From: Eurosta solidaginis
Taxonomy: Eukaryota; Arthropoda; Insecta; Diptera; Tephritidae
NCBI RefSeq assembly: GCF_040869045.1
Contig: NC_090319.1
Coordinates: 14,402,314-14,466,313, forward strand
Direction of reading: 5' to 3'
DNA: 64,000 nucleotides
Shown here one piece after another: positions 1 to 10,615 of the stretch. The notes below the pieces were generated by a model, which had not been told where the DNA came from, searched no databases, and worked only from the letters and a program-made list of their open reading frames with translations. Position 1 is the stretch's first letter; the number at the start of each line of letters is the position of its first letter. The position numbers were made by a program, and so were the translations under genes.

Positions 1-294
1 CCGCTTCCCCCAAAAATTGGCGGGTAATGTGGTACGCAAACGTATGCTAATTTGGTATAATATACCATTTAACCCGAATAATAGCCAGATCAGTTTTACT
101 AAAGAAAATATTAAATAACTTCTTTTAAAATTTACCAATTTTATTAATAAAAGATAAATAGCTTCTCAAAAGATAAAATAAAATTCCTCCTTGGCTCGTT
201 GATACTAAAAATGAATAAGTTATTGGAAATATCAAAATTGCTTAAAAACTATTAATAATAAATTAAAAATTGGATTCTAAAAATCGGATTCTTT
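1..294. other. AT-rich flank, nothing recognised
   Basis: This stretch is AT-rich with scattered A/T runs. I see no open frame, RNA gene or repeat that I can name. It borders the C-terminal piece of a DDE_1 transposase and could be part of that element's untranslated end, but no terminal inverted repeat is visible. Confidence 0.4.
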
Positions 295-756
295 TCAAAA
301 GGAGCAAATTGCTCCGTCTGGAGGCATTTCAACAAAATCCCCTTGGTTCGATTCTGAGTAGATGACGCTTACTTCGGAGTCACTGGTTAATTCTTCACAT
401 TCATCGTTTCTAGCTTTCGCTGCTGGTTTTTTGAAGGTTCCTTTTCTTTTTAATTTTGGCTTCACTTTTTCCCAGATCTTCCGAAAGCTTTCTTCCAACT
501 GATTCTTATATTGTGATTTTGTTAATACTGTAGCTTTTGACTTTCTTCCTCTTCCGGTAGCAACTGGCTTTCTAATCTTTGGCAATGGTAAAATCTGCCA
601 TGGTGAAACGACTCCTTTACTGGTTGATACCACAGGTTCTGGAGAAGTTACTCGATTTGTATTAGATGTCGGTGAAGTAAGAGTACGTCCAGTCTCCGAA
701 GTTGCATTATTTTGCTCGGAAACTTCAGAGTTTTCGGCATTTACGTGCTCATACAT
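295..756 (-). pseudogene. C-terminal fragment of a pogo/Tigger-like (DDE_1) transposase
   Basis: This minus-strand open frame of 153 codons resembles the tail that follows the catalytic core in pogo/Tigger/Jerky-like transposases: an acidic/serine-rich linker, then a conserved 'VVSPWQILPLPKI' block, a basic patch (GRGRKSK), a threonine-leucine-threonine-lysine stretch and a lysine-rich end. In this family the block follows the third catalytic acid and precedes a nuclear-localisation-like segment. The ATG at 756 is internal to the ancestral protein, so it is not a real start. The first catalytic motif of probably the same element lies about 300 bp upstream on the same strand (1060-1352), and the core between them is missing. 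The piece cannot be active. The assignment rests on motif recognition only; a domesticated fragment is possible but nothing supports it. Confidence 0.6.
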
Positions 757-866
757 ATCATTTGCAGCAATATAGTCTGCATCAGTAAAAATATTTCGAT
801 CGAATGGTTATATACCAGTACATCTGAAACCGTTAACTGCAACCTGCCCAGTCTGACCCTTATAAT

Positions 867-1050
867 AAATAAATAAAAAAAATAAATGTAAGGCGCGATA
901 ACCTCCGAAGAGATCTAAGGCCGAGATCTAAGGCTTCTTTGCGTCGTGCTCCTCTTGATATTCCCTACGAATTGGCCGGACGGGACCTACATGATTTATG
1001 CCGACTCCGAACGGCATCTGCAAAGCAGAGGGGCCACCCAGCTTAGAAAA
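867..1050 (+). repeat. Dispersed repeat, copy 1
   Basis: The block contains the phrases GGACCTACAT, TATGCCGACT and GAACGGCATCTG. A diverged copy in the same orientation lies at 1880-2100 (GGAACCTACAT, TATATCGACTG, GAAAGGCATCTG). I recognise this wording as a common dispersed repeat of higher flies. It directly abuts the transposase fragment at 1060. No coding capacity is evident. Confidence 0.6.
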
Positions 1051-1059
1051 ATTTTCATC

Positions 1060-1352
1060 TAATTGAAAAACCTTATTTCTAAAATTTTGAAAATTTGCTT
1101 TGCACAGCGGTAAGCCCCGTCTCATCAACATTATAAATGTGAGTGGTTGAAAATGTATGCTTCTCAAACTCTTCCTCAAGCAAATCAAAAGACAAATTAA
1201 CATTTTATTTATTGATATCTTTTGATCTGTCAAACGAAGTTCCAGTAGGAGAATGGATACCTAACTTGTCCTTGTGGCGTTTACAGAAAGCATTAAGCCA
1301 GTCTTTACCGGCGCAACTATGTAGAATAGAAAACGGATTTGGAATGTTGGCT
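1060..1352 (-). pseudogene. N-terminal/catalytic-start fragment of a DDE_1 transposase
   Basis: Reading the minus strand, two frames give DDE_1 transposase sequence. The first carries AGKDWLNAFCKRHKDKLGI and a following SPTGTSFDR block, typical of the end of the CENP-B-type helix-turn-helix region. After a stop and a frame change, the second carries LLEEEFEKH and YNVDETGLTAVQSK, where the D of NVDETG is the first catalytic aspartate of the DDD/E triad. This order matches pogo/Tigger-like proteins. A stop codon and the frameshift make it a pseudogene. Together with 295-756 it suggests one internally deleted minus-strand element, although the two pieces could have separate origins. Confidence 0.75.
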
Positions 1353-1879
1353 TAAATCGTCATTTTTCATTACAAAATCGTCCAAGCGTCATTCTAGTTG
1401 AATATCGTCAAAATGACGACGGCGTCGTCAATCTGGCAACGCTGATCGAGACCTTGGCTTTTCGCGAGATTCTCGTCTCCTAAAATGCTCTTAAAGCTCA
1501 CGAGCTTATCAAACTTTAATTTAGCCGCCGCATTGGCAGTATTAAATCCACTCCCTTATTTTTTACTTGTGGTTTTGTGAAAATTTTCGGTTGTGTTTCA
1601 GAAGAGCTCTACGAGTATTTAGAGATCCGAGAATCTAGCGAGACAGCCGATACTAAAGCTCCACGAAGAGATAAATACCATCGTAAGTGTTATGCGAACC
1701 CAGCCTTTTGTATGAATCGCAGGGTTTATTCGGCTGTATTTTAGCGAAGCCTTCCCGATTTTTACTTGGATCTGACTACACCAAGAGACGCTTCTACAGC
1801 GGGTGGTTTTTCTTCCTCGTATTCAATAATAAACTGTTGAGCCTGTCTTAACGGGAAGGTGAGAATATAAGTCCGAAAC
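1353..1879. other. Non-coding, nothing recognised
   Basis: There is no supported gene. A short perfect hairpin, TGACGAC-GGC-GTCGTCA, sits near 1414-1430. The rest is mixed-composition unique-looking sequence. Confidence 0.4.
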
Positions 1880-2100
1880 GATTTAGGCCGACCTTCTCTT
1901 CCAATTCGTCGTGCTAGTTTTTAATTTTTCTTTCCAATTGCCGAGAGGGAACCTACATCTTTTATATCGACTGCGAAAGGCATCTGTAAGGTAGATGAGT
2001 TTTCACTGAACAGCTTTTCATGACAGAAAACCACGCGGAGGGTTTGCCAAATCATCAGCGAGAAGCGACCCCGCTTAGAAAATGTTTTTTAAAGTATTTC
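1880..2100 (+). repeat. Dispersed repeat, copy 2
   Basis: This is a diverged direct-orientation relative of 867-1050. It continues further, through GATGAGTTTTCACTGA and CGACCCCGCTTAGAAAA, so it is the longer of the two copies. Its downstream flank (2101-2450) contains GC-rich sequence that may belong to the same element, but I cannot name a product. Confidence 0.55.
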
Positions 2101-2610
2101 ATACTAATTTTACCAGGACTTTAACCCAGTGCCTCCCTTATGGTAGATGAGCATGCTACCACCGCCCCCACTGCAACCAAGATGGATCACTCAAAAATGC
2201 ACGAAGATAAGGAGAATAAGGTCATAGGTCGCATAACAAGACAGCATTAATGGCTGTCAGCACCAGAAAGCCGTGGTCGATCCAACCAACCAGGAGCGTG
2301 AACGCTTGGCATAGGCCCATGCGGCCGTAGAAGTCGACCGAAAGCAGATCGCTTTGTTCGAAGAAACCCGCGGTGCAACTGAATCGGAGGCTTCGGAATA
2401 TACAACCATTTTTGTGCAGCTGACGTTGGGCTTAGCAGCAACACAAATAAAGTGGTTATGATCAGATATATTAAGAGATTTAAGGTTTCGAATAGGGATA
2501 TACGCTAACTAGTAAGATTATACTTTTTTATTATCAAAAAATTGTCCTAGGTGAAAATGTTTGAGGTTCCAGGTATCCCTATAGCAATATCATGTCGAAT
2601 CATGCATCCT
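2101..2610. other. Possible repeat tail, no gene
   Basis: The stretch is GC-richer than its surroundings up to about 2450, then AT-rich. Short frames exist on both strands but contain no recognisable motif. It may be decayed mobile-element sequence continuing from the dispersed repeat before it. Confidence 0.3.
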
Positions 2611-2815
2611 CCGATAAAACTAGTTACACTCGGACTTTTTAAAAATAAAAGTCCCGCTTGATAACAAAGAAACGGCGTATCCGAATTAAAAAAGAAATTT
2701 ATTTCTTTGTTATCAAGCGGGACTTTTATTTCGGCCTTAAAAAATAAAAGTCTTAATTTGACTTTTATTTCGGGACTTTTATTTTTAAAAGTCTGAGTTT
2801 AACTAGTTCTATCGG
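2611..2815. repeat. Nested foldback hairpin (MITE-like)
   Basis: Two inverted repeats are nested. The inner pair is a perfect 30-bp match (2643-2672 with 2702-2731). The outer pair, 2611-2656 with 2771-2815, matches with only a few differences. The A/T-rich segment ending in AAAAGTCCCG takes part in both. No transposase and no clear target duplication are visible. A weakly similar AAAAATAAAAGTC-rich stretch lies at about 45060-45190. I infer a small foldback element. Confidence 0.75.
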
Positions 2816-3252
2816 ACTCAAAAAATAAAAATCCGAAAATAATTTTTATATTGATCCAAATATATTTAAAGTCCAAAATTAATAGTTTTGAAAGGATTTA
2901 TATTATAAAAGGAATAACAGTTTCAGCCCCTGAAAAATTCATTTAATTGTAAATTGAATTTAGATTTTTCAATTAAGAGATCTATATTCAAAGAATTTGA
3001 GAAGGATGAGAGGAGCATAATATGCATAGCTAATGCCCACGCATTCAATAAAAAACAATTCATTACTTCTTAGGTTCCTCTGTGGAACCAAGAAGTTAAT
3101 TCGTTATAAAAGAGTCGGAGCGTCTACTTTGCCGTGAATTATGTCAAACATAAAGTTAAGCCAAAGCAAGATTCTTCTGTTATCCAACGTCTTAAGGTTA
3201 ATAAGAAGACATCTATAATTATAAGACGGGAATAGGCTCTTAAAAGTTTAAT
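2816..3252. other. Non-coding, nothing recognised
   Basis: AT-rich sequence with no frame, RNA or repeat that I can support. It separates the foldback hairpin from the CACTA-like element. Confidence 0.4.
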
Positions 3253-4231
3253 CACTCAGAGAAAAAATCGTTCTAAAATGAACGAAACAAGTTCAAAATT
3301 AAGAACATCCGTTGACAAAAGTCTGTTAAGTACGTTTTTTCTTAACTTGTGACCGATGGGCTTGTTTTAAGAACAGTTTTTCCAAGCACACCGTTCGTAT
3401 TTTATGACCAGTTTGGTATTGATGTGTGAAACTTCTGTGCTCATTTCAAGCACTACTTTGGCTTGATTTAAGAATTTTCGTTCTCACGCTTCGAGAACGA
3501 TTTGGGGTCGATAAAACATTTTTCGGTCTCAATTCAAGAACGATTCGTGCTTGATCTTTGGCGGGAGGGGAAAATATTTTTTTAAATATATTTATTTATT
3601 TTTTATTAATAATAATTTTTTTGTCATAAATAAAAAATATTTATAACAAAAGAATTGTTACTAAAATTCAAAAGTTTAAGAAAAAATGCATAATAAGCAT
3701 TTTCTCATACATTTCTCTTATTGAGAAATTATTCTTATTTGAAGATGTAATCTGCATATATACTTAAAACATTTCATAACAAGTTTGAGAATTACCTGTG
3801 CATATGTGAATGGAACTGAACGAAAACTTAGAGTTAATAAAATAGAACATAAAAAAATTGTTTTAAAAAAGTTCAGAGTTTGACGGTGATCGAACTCGCG
3901 CCACAGGATCGCAAGCGCAACATCATAGCCTCTGGGCCACTACGAATGCTTGATAGCTGGTGCCAAATGTTGTATTTAATGTTGTGGTGCACACGAATTG
4001 TACCGTTTTTTGTTCTTGGGTTTAATTTAAGAACATCGCTCTCACTAATAGAACATTTGTTTTATTTTAAGACCAGCCGTTCTCTTTTCAAGAAAATGGT
4101 GTCAGTTCAAGAACAAGGTTGTTGTTTTAAGAACAGGTCGTTCGTTTTTCAAGAACAAAAAAGTAAGAACATGAAAAACTTGAATTGAGTCCGGTGGTGC
4201 TGGATTTTAGAACGGCGTTTTTCTCTGAGTG
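3253..4231 (+). mobile_element. 979-bp non-autonomous CACTA/CMC-like element, copy 1
   Basis: The ends are inverted: CACTCAGAGAAAAA at the left and TTTTTCTCTGAGTG at the right, continuing for about 26 bp with few mismatches. The dinucleotide AT lies on both sides. The interior holds many short TTAAGAAC/TTCAAGAAC motifs, which look like the subterminal binding repeats of CACTA-type elements. A second copy occupies 40735-44625 and is interrupted twice. There is no transposase frame; an open stretch at 3880-4188 overlaps a tRNA-like segment and is not a gene. The CMC assignment is inferred from the CACT terminus and the short target duplication. Confidence 0.75.
3878..3950 (-). repeat. tRNA-like (SINE-head-like) segment inside the CACTA-like element
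   Basis: On the minus strand there is an A-box-like TAGTGGCCCAGAGGC, a B-box-like GAGTTCGATCACC about 33 bp further on, and a run of T about 15 bp after that, which could end RNA polymerase III transcription. The cloverleaf arms do not pair well, so this is not a working tRNA gene. The same segment is present in the second element copy at about 43181-43253, so it was there before the element spread. Confidence 0.5.
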
Positions 4232-4736
4232 ATCTGCGCAGGGCAAATTTTATGAAGGTCTTTTGTACCCTTTCTAGCCTCTTTATATGGCAATCGTAAA
4301 ATGGTCTCCGTATAAACACAGCGTATTCTAACGTAGAACAAACCACCGAGGTTTAAAGAAGTTTTAGAAGCAATACAGTGCAAAATATCTTGAATTCGTG
4401 CTAGACCGCAAATTGTTATGGAAGCTCCGCGTGGAGGATACAGTTAATAAAGGCTGAATAGCACTGAATGCAGAGAAAAGAATCCCCTCCGTCTAATACT
4501 GTCGCTGGTCATATAGAAGAAGATAGTAGTGAAGGTATAGATGTCCAATCTAATCGTAGTCTTACTAGTTAAAATGAATCTTATTACTTAAAACTAGGTT
4601 CTGTAGACTCATGGTTGGCGTTCTTCTTACCATATCGCTGCAGGACGAAACTGTTAAACATAAGTTGTGCTCGAGTACAGCGCACGTCATATCAAAGTTT
4701 TAGCTACGAGAATTGGCACAGCTTTCAAATAAATAT
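4232..4736. other. Non-coding, nothing recognised
   Basis: No supported feature between the CACTA-like element and the Gypsy 5' LTR. The last four bases, ATAT (4733-4736), are one half of the Gypsy target duplication. Confidence 0.45.
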
Positions 4737-5195
4737 TGTGACGAATATTAGCAACACTAAGGGAAACTATCATCTCTGAGCCGATACTGAGCAGTGCATA
4801 TATCTGAGATACTCCCAAAAGTATGCAATCATTTGTGCAAGTATCACTCACATATACACGCACAGGGGCTATGAGAGAAGCTATAAGAATCGTGCATCTG
4901 TATATATAGCTGAGAAATTTATAGCTGCTAACTAACTAGTAAATTCTAGAAATAGGAGCGCCTAGAAATATGTCAACGAGGAAATCAAACAGTATAAAAG
5001 CAGCATCAGTTGAGGCACGACAAGTCAGTTTGATTTAAGCATGCTATCTGTCGAACAGTAGTAGTGTTATTTTGAAAGTAGTCTAATAAAAACCAATTTG
5101 CATTATCGAATATTAGAGTTATTTATTCAACAGTTTAGTGATTCGAACATTAGCAGAAGGTTGCAAATAAGAGGAATTTCAGTAAATTCGTTACA
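4737..5195 (+). repeat. 5' LTR of the old Gypsy element
   Basis: It is bounded by TG...CA and is preceded by the target-site copy ATAT. It contains a TATA box (TATAAAAG, 4993-5000) and, about 90 bp further on, the polyadenylation-like AATAAA. Compared with the 3' LTR it lacks roughly 80 bp near its left side and has an extra stretch before the TATA box. Transcription would start downstream of the TATA box and run into gag. Confidence 0.88.
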
Positions 5196-5197
5196 AT

Positions 5198-5205
5198 TGG
5201 TGTCA
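5198..5205 (+). other. Primer binding site, tRNA-Leu type
   Basis: TGGTGTCA starts two bases after the LTR end. It is complementary to the CCA-extended 3' end of insect tRNA-Leu (known from the tRNA sequence). The young relative has the longer match TGGTGTCAGAA at 13099-13089 on the minus strand. Here the match decays after eight bases. Confidence 0.65.
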
Positions 5206-5253
5206 AAAGGGGGTTGTTGAATAAACTCCGAAGATTTTGAATACAACTTGGAC

Positions 5254-6600
5254 ATGGTAAAGTTGAGTGAATTAAAGATCCAGCAACTGAAAAAGGAGTT
5301 GGAGAACCGTGGATTGAATACAACCGGCAATAAGATCGAACTTCAAGCACGGCTACGAAAGGTAATGGAGTCGCAAGGAATTGATGTGGACGAGTATGTC
5401 TTTTATCCTCATGTGGAGGACCCAGCGACTAAAATGGAGGAGAAGATAGAGACTCCGAATCCATTGGCGAGTGTTGATAATAACGTGATACTAGCAGTGT
5501 TGAAGCAAATGTCGTCACAAATATCAATCGAAATGTCATCTCAACTGGAAGAACAAAAGACAAATGTAACATCTCAACTGGCCGAAGAGAAAACATATAT
5601 CGCAGGAGACACACATAAACTCCAAGATTGAAGCACAAGAGGCACGAATATCCGATATATCGACGCAAATTTCAGAGCAGATATCATCACAGATCTCTGC
5701 GCAACTGGAAGAGCAATAAGGACGTATTTCCTCGAAGTTGGAGGCGCAGGATACAAAAATTTTACAACTAGAGGACAAAATCGATGCCGAGATTGAAACA
5801 TTGAGAGGTCGTATACAGGAGTTGCAACTAAATCGCCCAGCAGTTTCAGCGAGTAATCCAATGGTAAAAACACCATCCTTTGACGGTTCTGTTCCTTTCC
5901 AGTTGTTTAAGCTTCAGCTTGAGAAGACTGCATCAGTGAACAACTGGAATGCTGAAGATAAAGTTGCTGCACTGTTCGTGGCATTGACAGATCCTGCAGC
6001 TGAAATCTTGCAGACGATTCCAGAGTACGAACGGAACAACTATGAAACATTGATGAGCGCTTTAGAGAGGCGATACGGAAGCGAACACAGGAAACAGATA
6101 TACCAAATTGAGTTGCAAAACCGTTACCAAAAATGTAATGGGACTTTGCAGGAGTTCGCATCGGATGTGGAAAGCTGGCCCAGTTAGCAAATGCCAACGC
6201 ACCCGTTGAATACACCGAGAGTTTAAAAATCCAGAGCTTTATAAATGGCATAAGGGACGTGGAAACGAAGCGAGCTACATACGCAAACCCAAAGCTAACA
6301 TTTGTTGAAATGGTGTACTATGCACTGACTCAGGAAACAGCGTCACTTTTGAGTAAGCCCGCGTACAAAGCTCATCGTGTAGAAGTGGAAAGACCAGATT
6401 GAGTAGACACAATTTTGGAAGCACTGAAGGGATCACAACAGAAAAATGCCGGAGTTATGAAATGTTTCAAGTGCGGCAACGCAGGTCACATTGCACGACA
6501 TTGCAGCACCGGTCCCAATAGTTCCAACAATGTGGGTGGCCGTAAACGTAGAGCTGAAGGAGATAAGCAAATCTCCAATTCCACTCAATCGTTAAACTAA
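5254..6600 (+). pseudogene. gag: Gag of the old Gypsy element, broken
   Basis: The ATG at 5254 starts MVKLSELKIQQLKKELENRG, a SAP-like helical module, followed by a glutamine-rich coiled coil, a retrotransposon Gag capsid-like domain (from about 5870) and a CCHC knuckle CFKCGNAGHIARHC near 6460. The same order is seen intact in the minus-strand relative at 10616-13042. Here a TGA at 5629-5631 breaks the coiled coil, a one-base loss near 6175 shifts the frame in the capsid region, and a TGG-to-TGA change near 6400 stops it before the knuckle. Gag would package the element RNA in virus-like particles in the cytoplasm. This copy cannot do so. Confidence 0.85.
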
Positions 6601-7440
6601 AGCGAGTCAGCCGCAAGGGGCGACAGCTGGCTCCCTCAAGCAGTTTCAGGGAGTAATCCAATGGTAAAGACACCATCCTTTGACGGTTCTGTTCCTTTCC
6701 AGGTGTTTAAGCTTCAGCTGGAAAGACTGCATCAGTGAACAACTGGAATTCTGAAGATAAAGTTGCCGCACTGTTCGTGGCATTGACAGGGTCTGCAGCT
6801 GAAATCTTGCAGACGATTCCAGAGTACGAACGGAACAACTATGAAACATTGATGAGCGCTCTAGAGAGGCGATACGGAAGCGAACACAGGAAATAGATAT
6901 ACCAAATTGAGTTGCAAAACCGTTACCAAAAATCGAATGAAACTTTGCAGGAGTTCGCATCGGATGTCGAAAGGCTGGCCCATTTAGCAAATGCCGACGC
7001 ACCCGTGGAATGCACCGAGAGTGTAAAAATCCAGAGTTTTATAAATGGCATAAGGGACGTGGAAACGAGGCGAGCTACATTCGCAAACCCAAAGCTAACA
7101 TTTGCTGAAACGGTATACTATGTACTGACTCAGGAAACAGTGTCACTTTTGAGTAAGCCCGCGTACAAAGCTCATCGTGTAAAAGTGGAACGACCAGATT
7201 GAGTAGACACAATTTTGGAAGCACTGAAGGGATCAAAAGAGAAAAATGCCGGAGTTATGAAATGTTTCAAGTGCGGCAACGCAGGTCACATTGCACGACA
7301 TTGCAGCACCGGTCCCAATAGTTCCAACAATGTGGGTAGCCGTAAACGTAGAGCTGAAGGAGATGAGCAAGTCTTCAAGTCCACTCAATCGTTAAACTAA
7401 AGCGAGTCAGCCGCAAGGTGCGACAGCTGGCTCCCTCAAT
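5841..7440 (+). repeat. 800-bp tandem duplication of part of gag
   Basis: Positions 5841-6640 and 6641-7440 are two direct copies with an 800-bp period, both starting CAGTTTCAG and ending CTCCCTCAA. Each covers the capsid domain and the CCHC knuckle. The copies differ by scattered substitutions and small indels. For example, the second restores the base lost near 6175 but has its own stop codon at 6895-6897. The duplication therefore happened well before the present. The young relative has only one copy of this segment. Confidence 0.9.
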
Positions 7441-8152
7441 TGATTGCCCCATAATCTATATCTCGCAAATTGGAAGAAGGTCAAACAATCTTACTGTCGG
7501 AGGACACGTGGATTGAAAGGAACGTTTACTGACTGTAGATACGGGTGCATCTCATTCCATCATTCGATCAGATTTAGTCAACAAGAAGATAAGACCATTG
7601 CTTGGAGCTAGATTACGTACAGCCACGGGAGAGGACACACAGGTAATTGGAGAAGTAGCACGTGGGAACGTCATGGTACTACACAATTTTATAGTGGCAG
7701 AGATTGTTGATGAAATCATAATTGGAGTGGACTTCTTAATCGACCAAATCATCAAGATCGATACGCAAAGCAAGACGATGCGATATAGGAACATGGATGT
7801 GCCACTTAATTTCGGCTACGAGAGAGGCTACAGCAGTAAACGAGTGCTGGTGGAAGACAGTCAGCAAATGCCACCAAAATCAGAAGCAGTCATCTGGGCA
7901 AAGGTTGATGGAGACTGTGGGATAAACAAATTGTGGGTTGTCGAGGCAGCAAACAAATCAACACCGAACATACTTGTAGGAAAAACCCTGGCTATGACAA
8001 AACAAGATGGACGTATTCCGGTAAGAGTACTCAATGAGTTCAAGTCACTAATCAAACTGACCAAAGGAACTATATTGGGAAGATGCCAAGAGGCTTTATT
8101 AACAGTGTACAGCTCCAGGAACACGTTTCAACCAGCAACACTTTTCAAATGA
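7441..8152 (+). pseudogene. Protease region of the old Gypsy element
   Basis: The frame carries the retropepsin active-site motif LTVDTGASHS (DTGA codons at 7538-7549) and, about 60 residues later, the second family signature EIIIGVDFL. These are the Asp-Thr-Gly-Ala catalytic loop and the conserved hydrophobic-G-hydrophobic-D strand of Ty3-type aspartic proteases, which cut Gag-Pol. A TGA at about 7514 breaks the frame just upstream, at a glycine codon in the intact relative. The open frame then continues to a stop at 8150-8152, linking towards the reverse transcriptase. It is non-functional in context. Confidence 0.82.
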
Positions 8153-9672
8153 CATCACGGCATGGACGTAGGGGCTAGAGGAAGCCCATCAGAGCAAGGC
8201 AAGATAACTGCACCTAAAGTACGCGAACATATTTGACCAAGATGGCTCCAAACCAGGCCGCACCAACGTTGTGAAACATCAAATTGGCACTGGAGATGCG
8301 AGGCCGATCACTCAAGCTCCACGTAGTGTTCCACTGGCGAAGCGGGAAGTTGTGAGTCAAATCATACAAGAAATGAGCGACAGCGGCGTCATCGAACCAT
8401 AAGCTAGTCCATGGAGCTCACCGGTAGTACTTGTAAAAAGAAGGATAGAAAAATGAGGTTTTTCGTGGACTACCGGAAGTTGAATGACGTTACGAAAAAG
8501 GATAGCTACCCATTGCCAAGAATTGACGACACTCTGGACTCGCTCTCTGGTATGAAATGGTTTTCCACACTGGACTTGAAAAGTGGCTACTGGCAAGTGG
8601 ACGCCAAGCAGGAAGACAAAGAGAAAACAGCCTTCAGATGGTCTTTGGCAATTTACAGTAATGCATTTTGGACTTTGTAATGCACCAGATACTTTTGAGA
8701 GACTCATGGATCAGGTATTGAAAGGACTACATTGGAAAACATGCTTGGTGTACCTGGACGACATCATCGTATTGGGCAAGAACTTTGATGAACATCTTAA
8801 AAACATCTCAGCAAGTTTTCCAAAGAATAGCTGGCTCTGGTCTGAAACCAAGTCCCAAAAAGTGTGCGCTGTTTAAAAAGGAAGTCAATTATTTGGGTCA
8901 CAAGGTAACGACAGAGGACATCTGCACTGCGAACGAAAATATAGAGGCTGTAAAAGATTGGCCAAGACCACAGAATCTACATGAATTGAGAAGTTTCCTT
9001 GGGCTGTGCACATATTACCGCCGATTTGTACCAAATTTTACCAGCGTAGCCCATAGCCTCCACGAGCTTACAAGAAAAAATAAAGCTTTTGAATGGAAGA
9101 AGGAGCAAGAAGTGGCTTTCCAAACATTGAAAGAGCGTTTGTGCACTGCCTCAATGTTGGCATATCCGATTCCAGGAGCAACGTTTATTCTAGATACAGA
9201 TGCGAGCGGATATGCTATAGGAGGCGTTTTGTCACAACTGGTTGATGGACACGAGAAGGTAGTCGCATATAACATCCGTTCAATTGGGAAAGCAGAGAGG
9301 AACTACTGCGTTACACGGAGAGAGCTGTTGGCATTGGTAGAGCGTATTAAACATTTTCACAAATACCTCTACGGCCAGCGATTCCGCGTCAGGCCAGATC
9401 ACGCAGCGTTGAAATGGCTTCTGCAGTTCCGTAATGTGGAACGACAATTGGCACGGTGGATTGAGCGGCTACAAAGCTATGACTTTTCCATTGAGCATCG
9501 GAAAGGTAGTACCCATGGGAATGCCAATGCAATGTCACGAAGATCATGTAGTTTGGAATGCAAGCACTGTTCAAAGGCCGAGGCTAAAGAAGACATTATA
9601 TATGTCCGGGTAATGACTATAACGTGTACGCATGAATGGGACAAGGAACAACTAAGGAAGTGTCAGCTATAA
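8153..9672 (+). pseudogene. pol: Reverse transcriptase and RNase H of the old Gypsy element
   Basis: Ty3-type RT blocks appear in order: a GVIEP/SPWSSPVV entry block, RFFVDYRKLN, the first catalytic aspartate in STLDLKSGYWQ, and the YLDD catalytic box (8751-8762). The connection domain has SFLGLCTYYRRFVPNF, and the RNase H begins at ILDTDASGYAIGGVLSQ with later ELLALVE and HRKGS blocks. A TAA at 8400-8402 stops the frame in the entry block, and two frameshifts lie near 8650 and 8800. The last open part (from about 8785) is free of stops until 9670-9672. These enzymes copy element RNA to DNA, but this copy is inactive. Confidence 0.88.
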
Positions 9673-10011
9673 GATACAGATCTGTCACATGTTATGCAAG
9701 GGCTCGAAAGAAACGAAAGACCAAATAGAGAGGAGATGTCAGCAGAGAGTCCCATTGCGAAGTCATATTGGGCGGGAGTGCCACGAAATCCCAAAAAAAA
9801 AAAAATACCCAAACACAAAATCCCCAAAGAAAAAAAAAATACCCAAACATATAATCCCCAAATTCAAAATCCCCAAAATCAAAATCCCCAAACACAAAAT
9901 CGCAGTGCTATGATAAACATCATGACCGTGTAAAAAATAGCAATATCTCTTTCCTCTTTCATTCATATTTATGTATGTATAACTATATATTCATGTTTTG
10001 GCAATACATAT

Positions 10012-10604
10012 TGTAACGAATTTTACTTGCAAATCCTCTTATTTGCCCTTTTGCTAGGATCGTATCGCTAAACTGTTGAATAAATAACTCCAATATTGAA
10101 TAACGGAAAAATGGCCTTTATTAAAATACTTCACAATAACACTCAAACTGTGCAACGAATAGCTTAATAACCAAACTGATATCTTAAAGGAAACTGACTT
10201 TCAAAATAATAATGCTATTGCTCGCTAGATATCGTCTTACTCGTAGCTGCTTGACAATTCAAATCAAACTGAATTCCATTTTACTCGCTTGTGCCGCTTT
10301 TATAGTTTACGCTGCATACATCTAGGCTCTTCTATTTCCAGAACTTACCAACTATTTCGAGTGTTTATAGTTCTCATATAGTTTCTACTTGTTTACAATT
10401 TTCTACTTTTCAGCGTCTCTCAGATGTATGTGAGTTTGTAGTTTACAGTCTCTCGCACACACATAGGCGTATAAGTAAATGCATCTGTGTGTGACATCTC
10501 TCGGCTGCCTTATATATGTGTATACATGATTTGATTATTGACGTGAACATCGCTTAGCATCGCCTTAGTGATGGTATAGCTTAGGGATGCTAATATCCGT
10601 GACA
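10012..10604 (-). repeat. 3' LTR of the young Gypsy relative
   Basis: 593 bp, bounded by TG...CA. On the minus strand it begins TGTCACGGATATTAGC and ends TTCGTTACA. A polyadenylation signal AATAAA lies at 10122-10117 and a TATA box at 10304-10297, both on the minus strand. It is identical to the copy at 13102-13694. Confidence 0.93.
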
Positions 10605-10615
10605 CTGCCCTCCAC

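Noticed and set aside
3880..4188. 102-codon frame in the CACTA-like element
   Set aside because: It overlaps the tRNA-like segment and AAGAAC motifs, is only partly open in copy 2, and matches no family.
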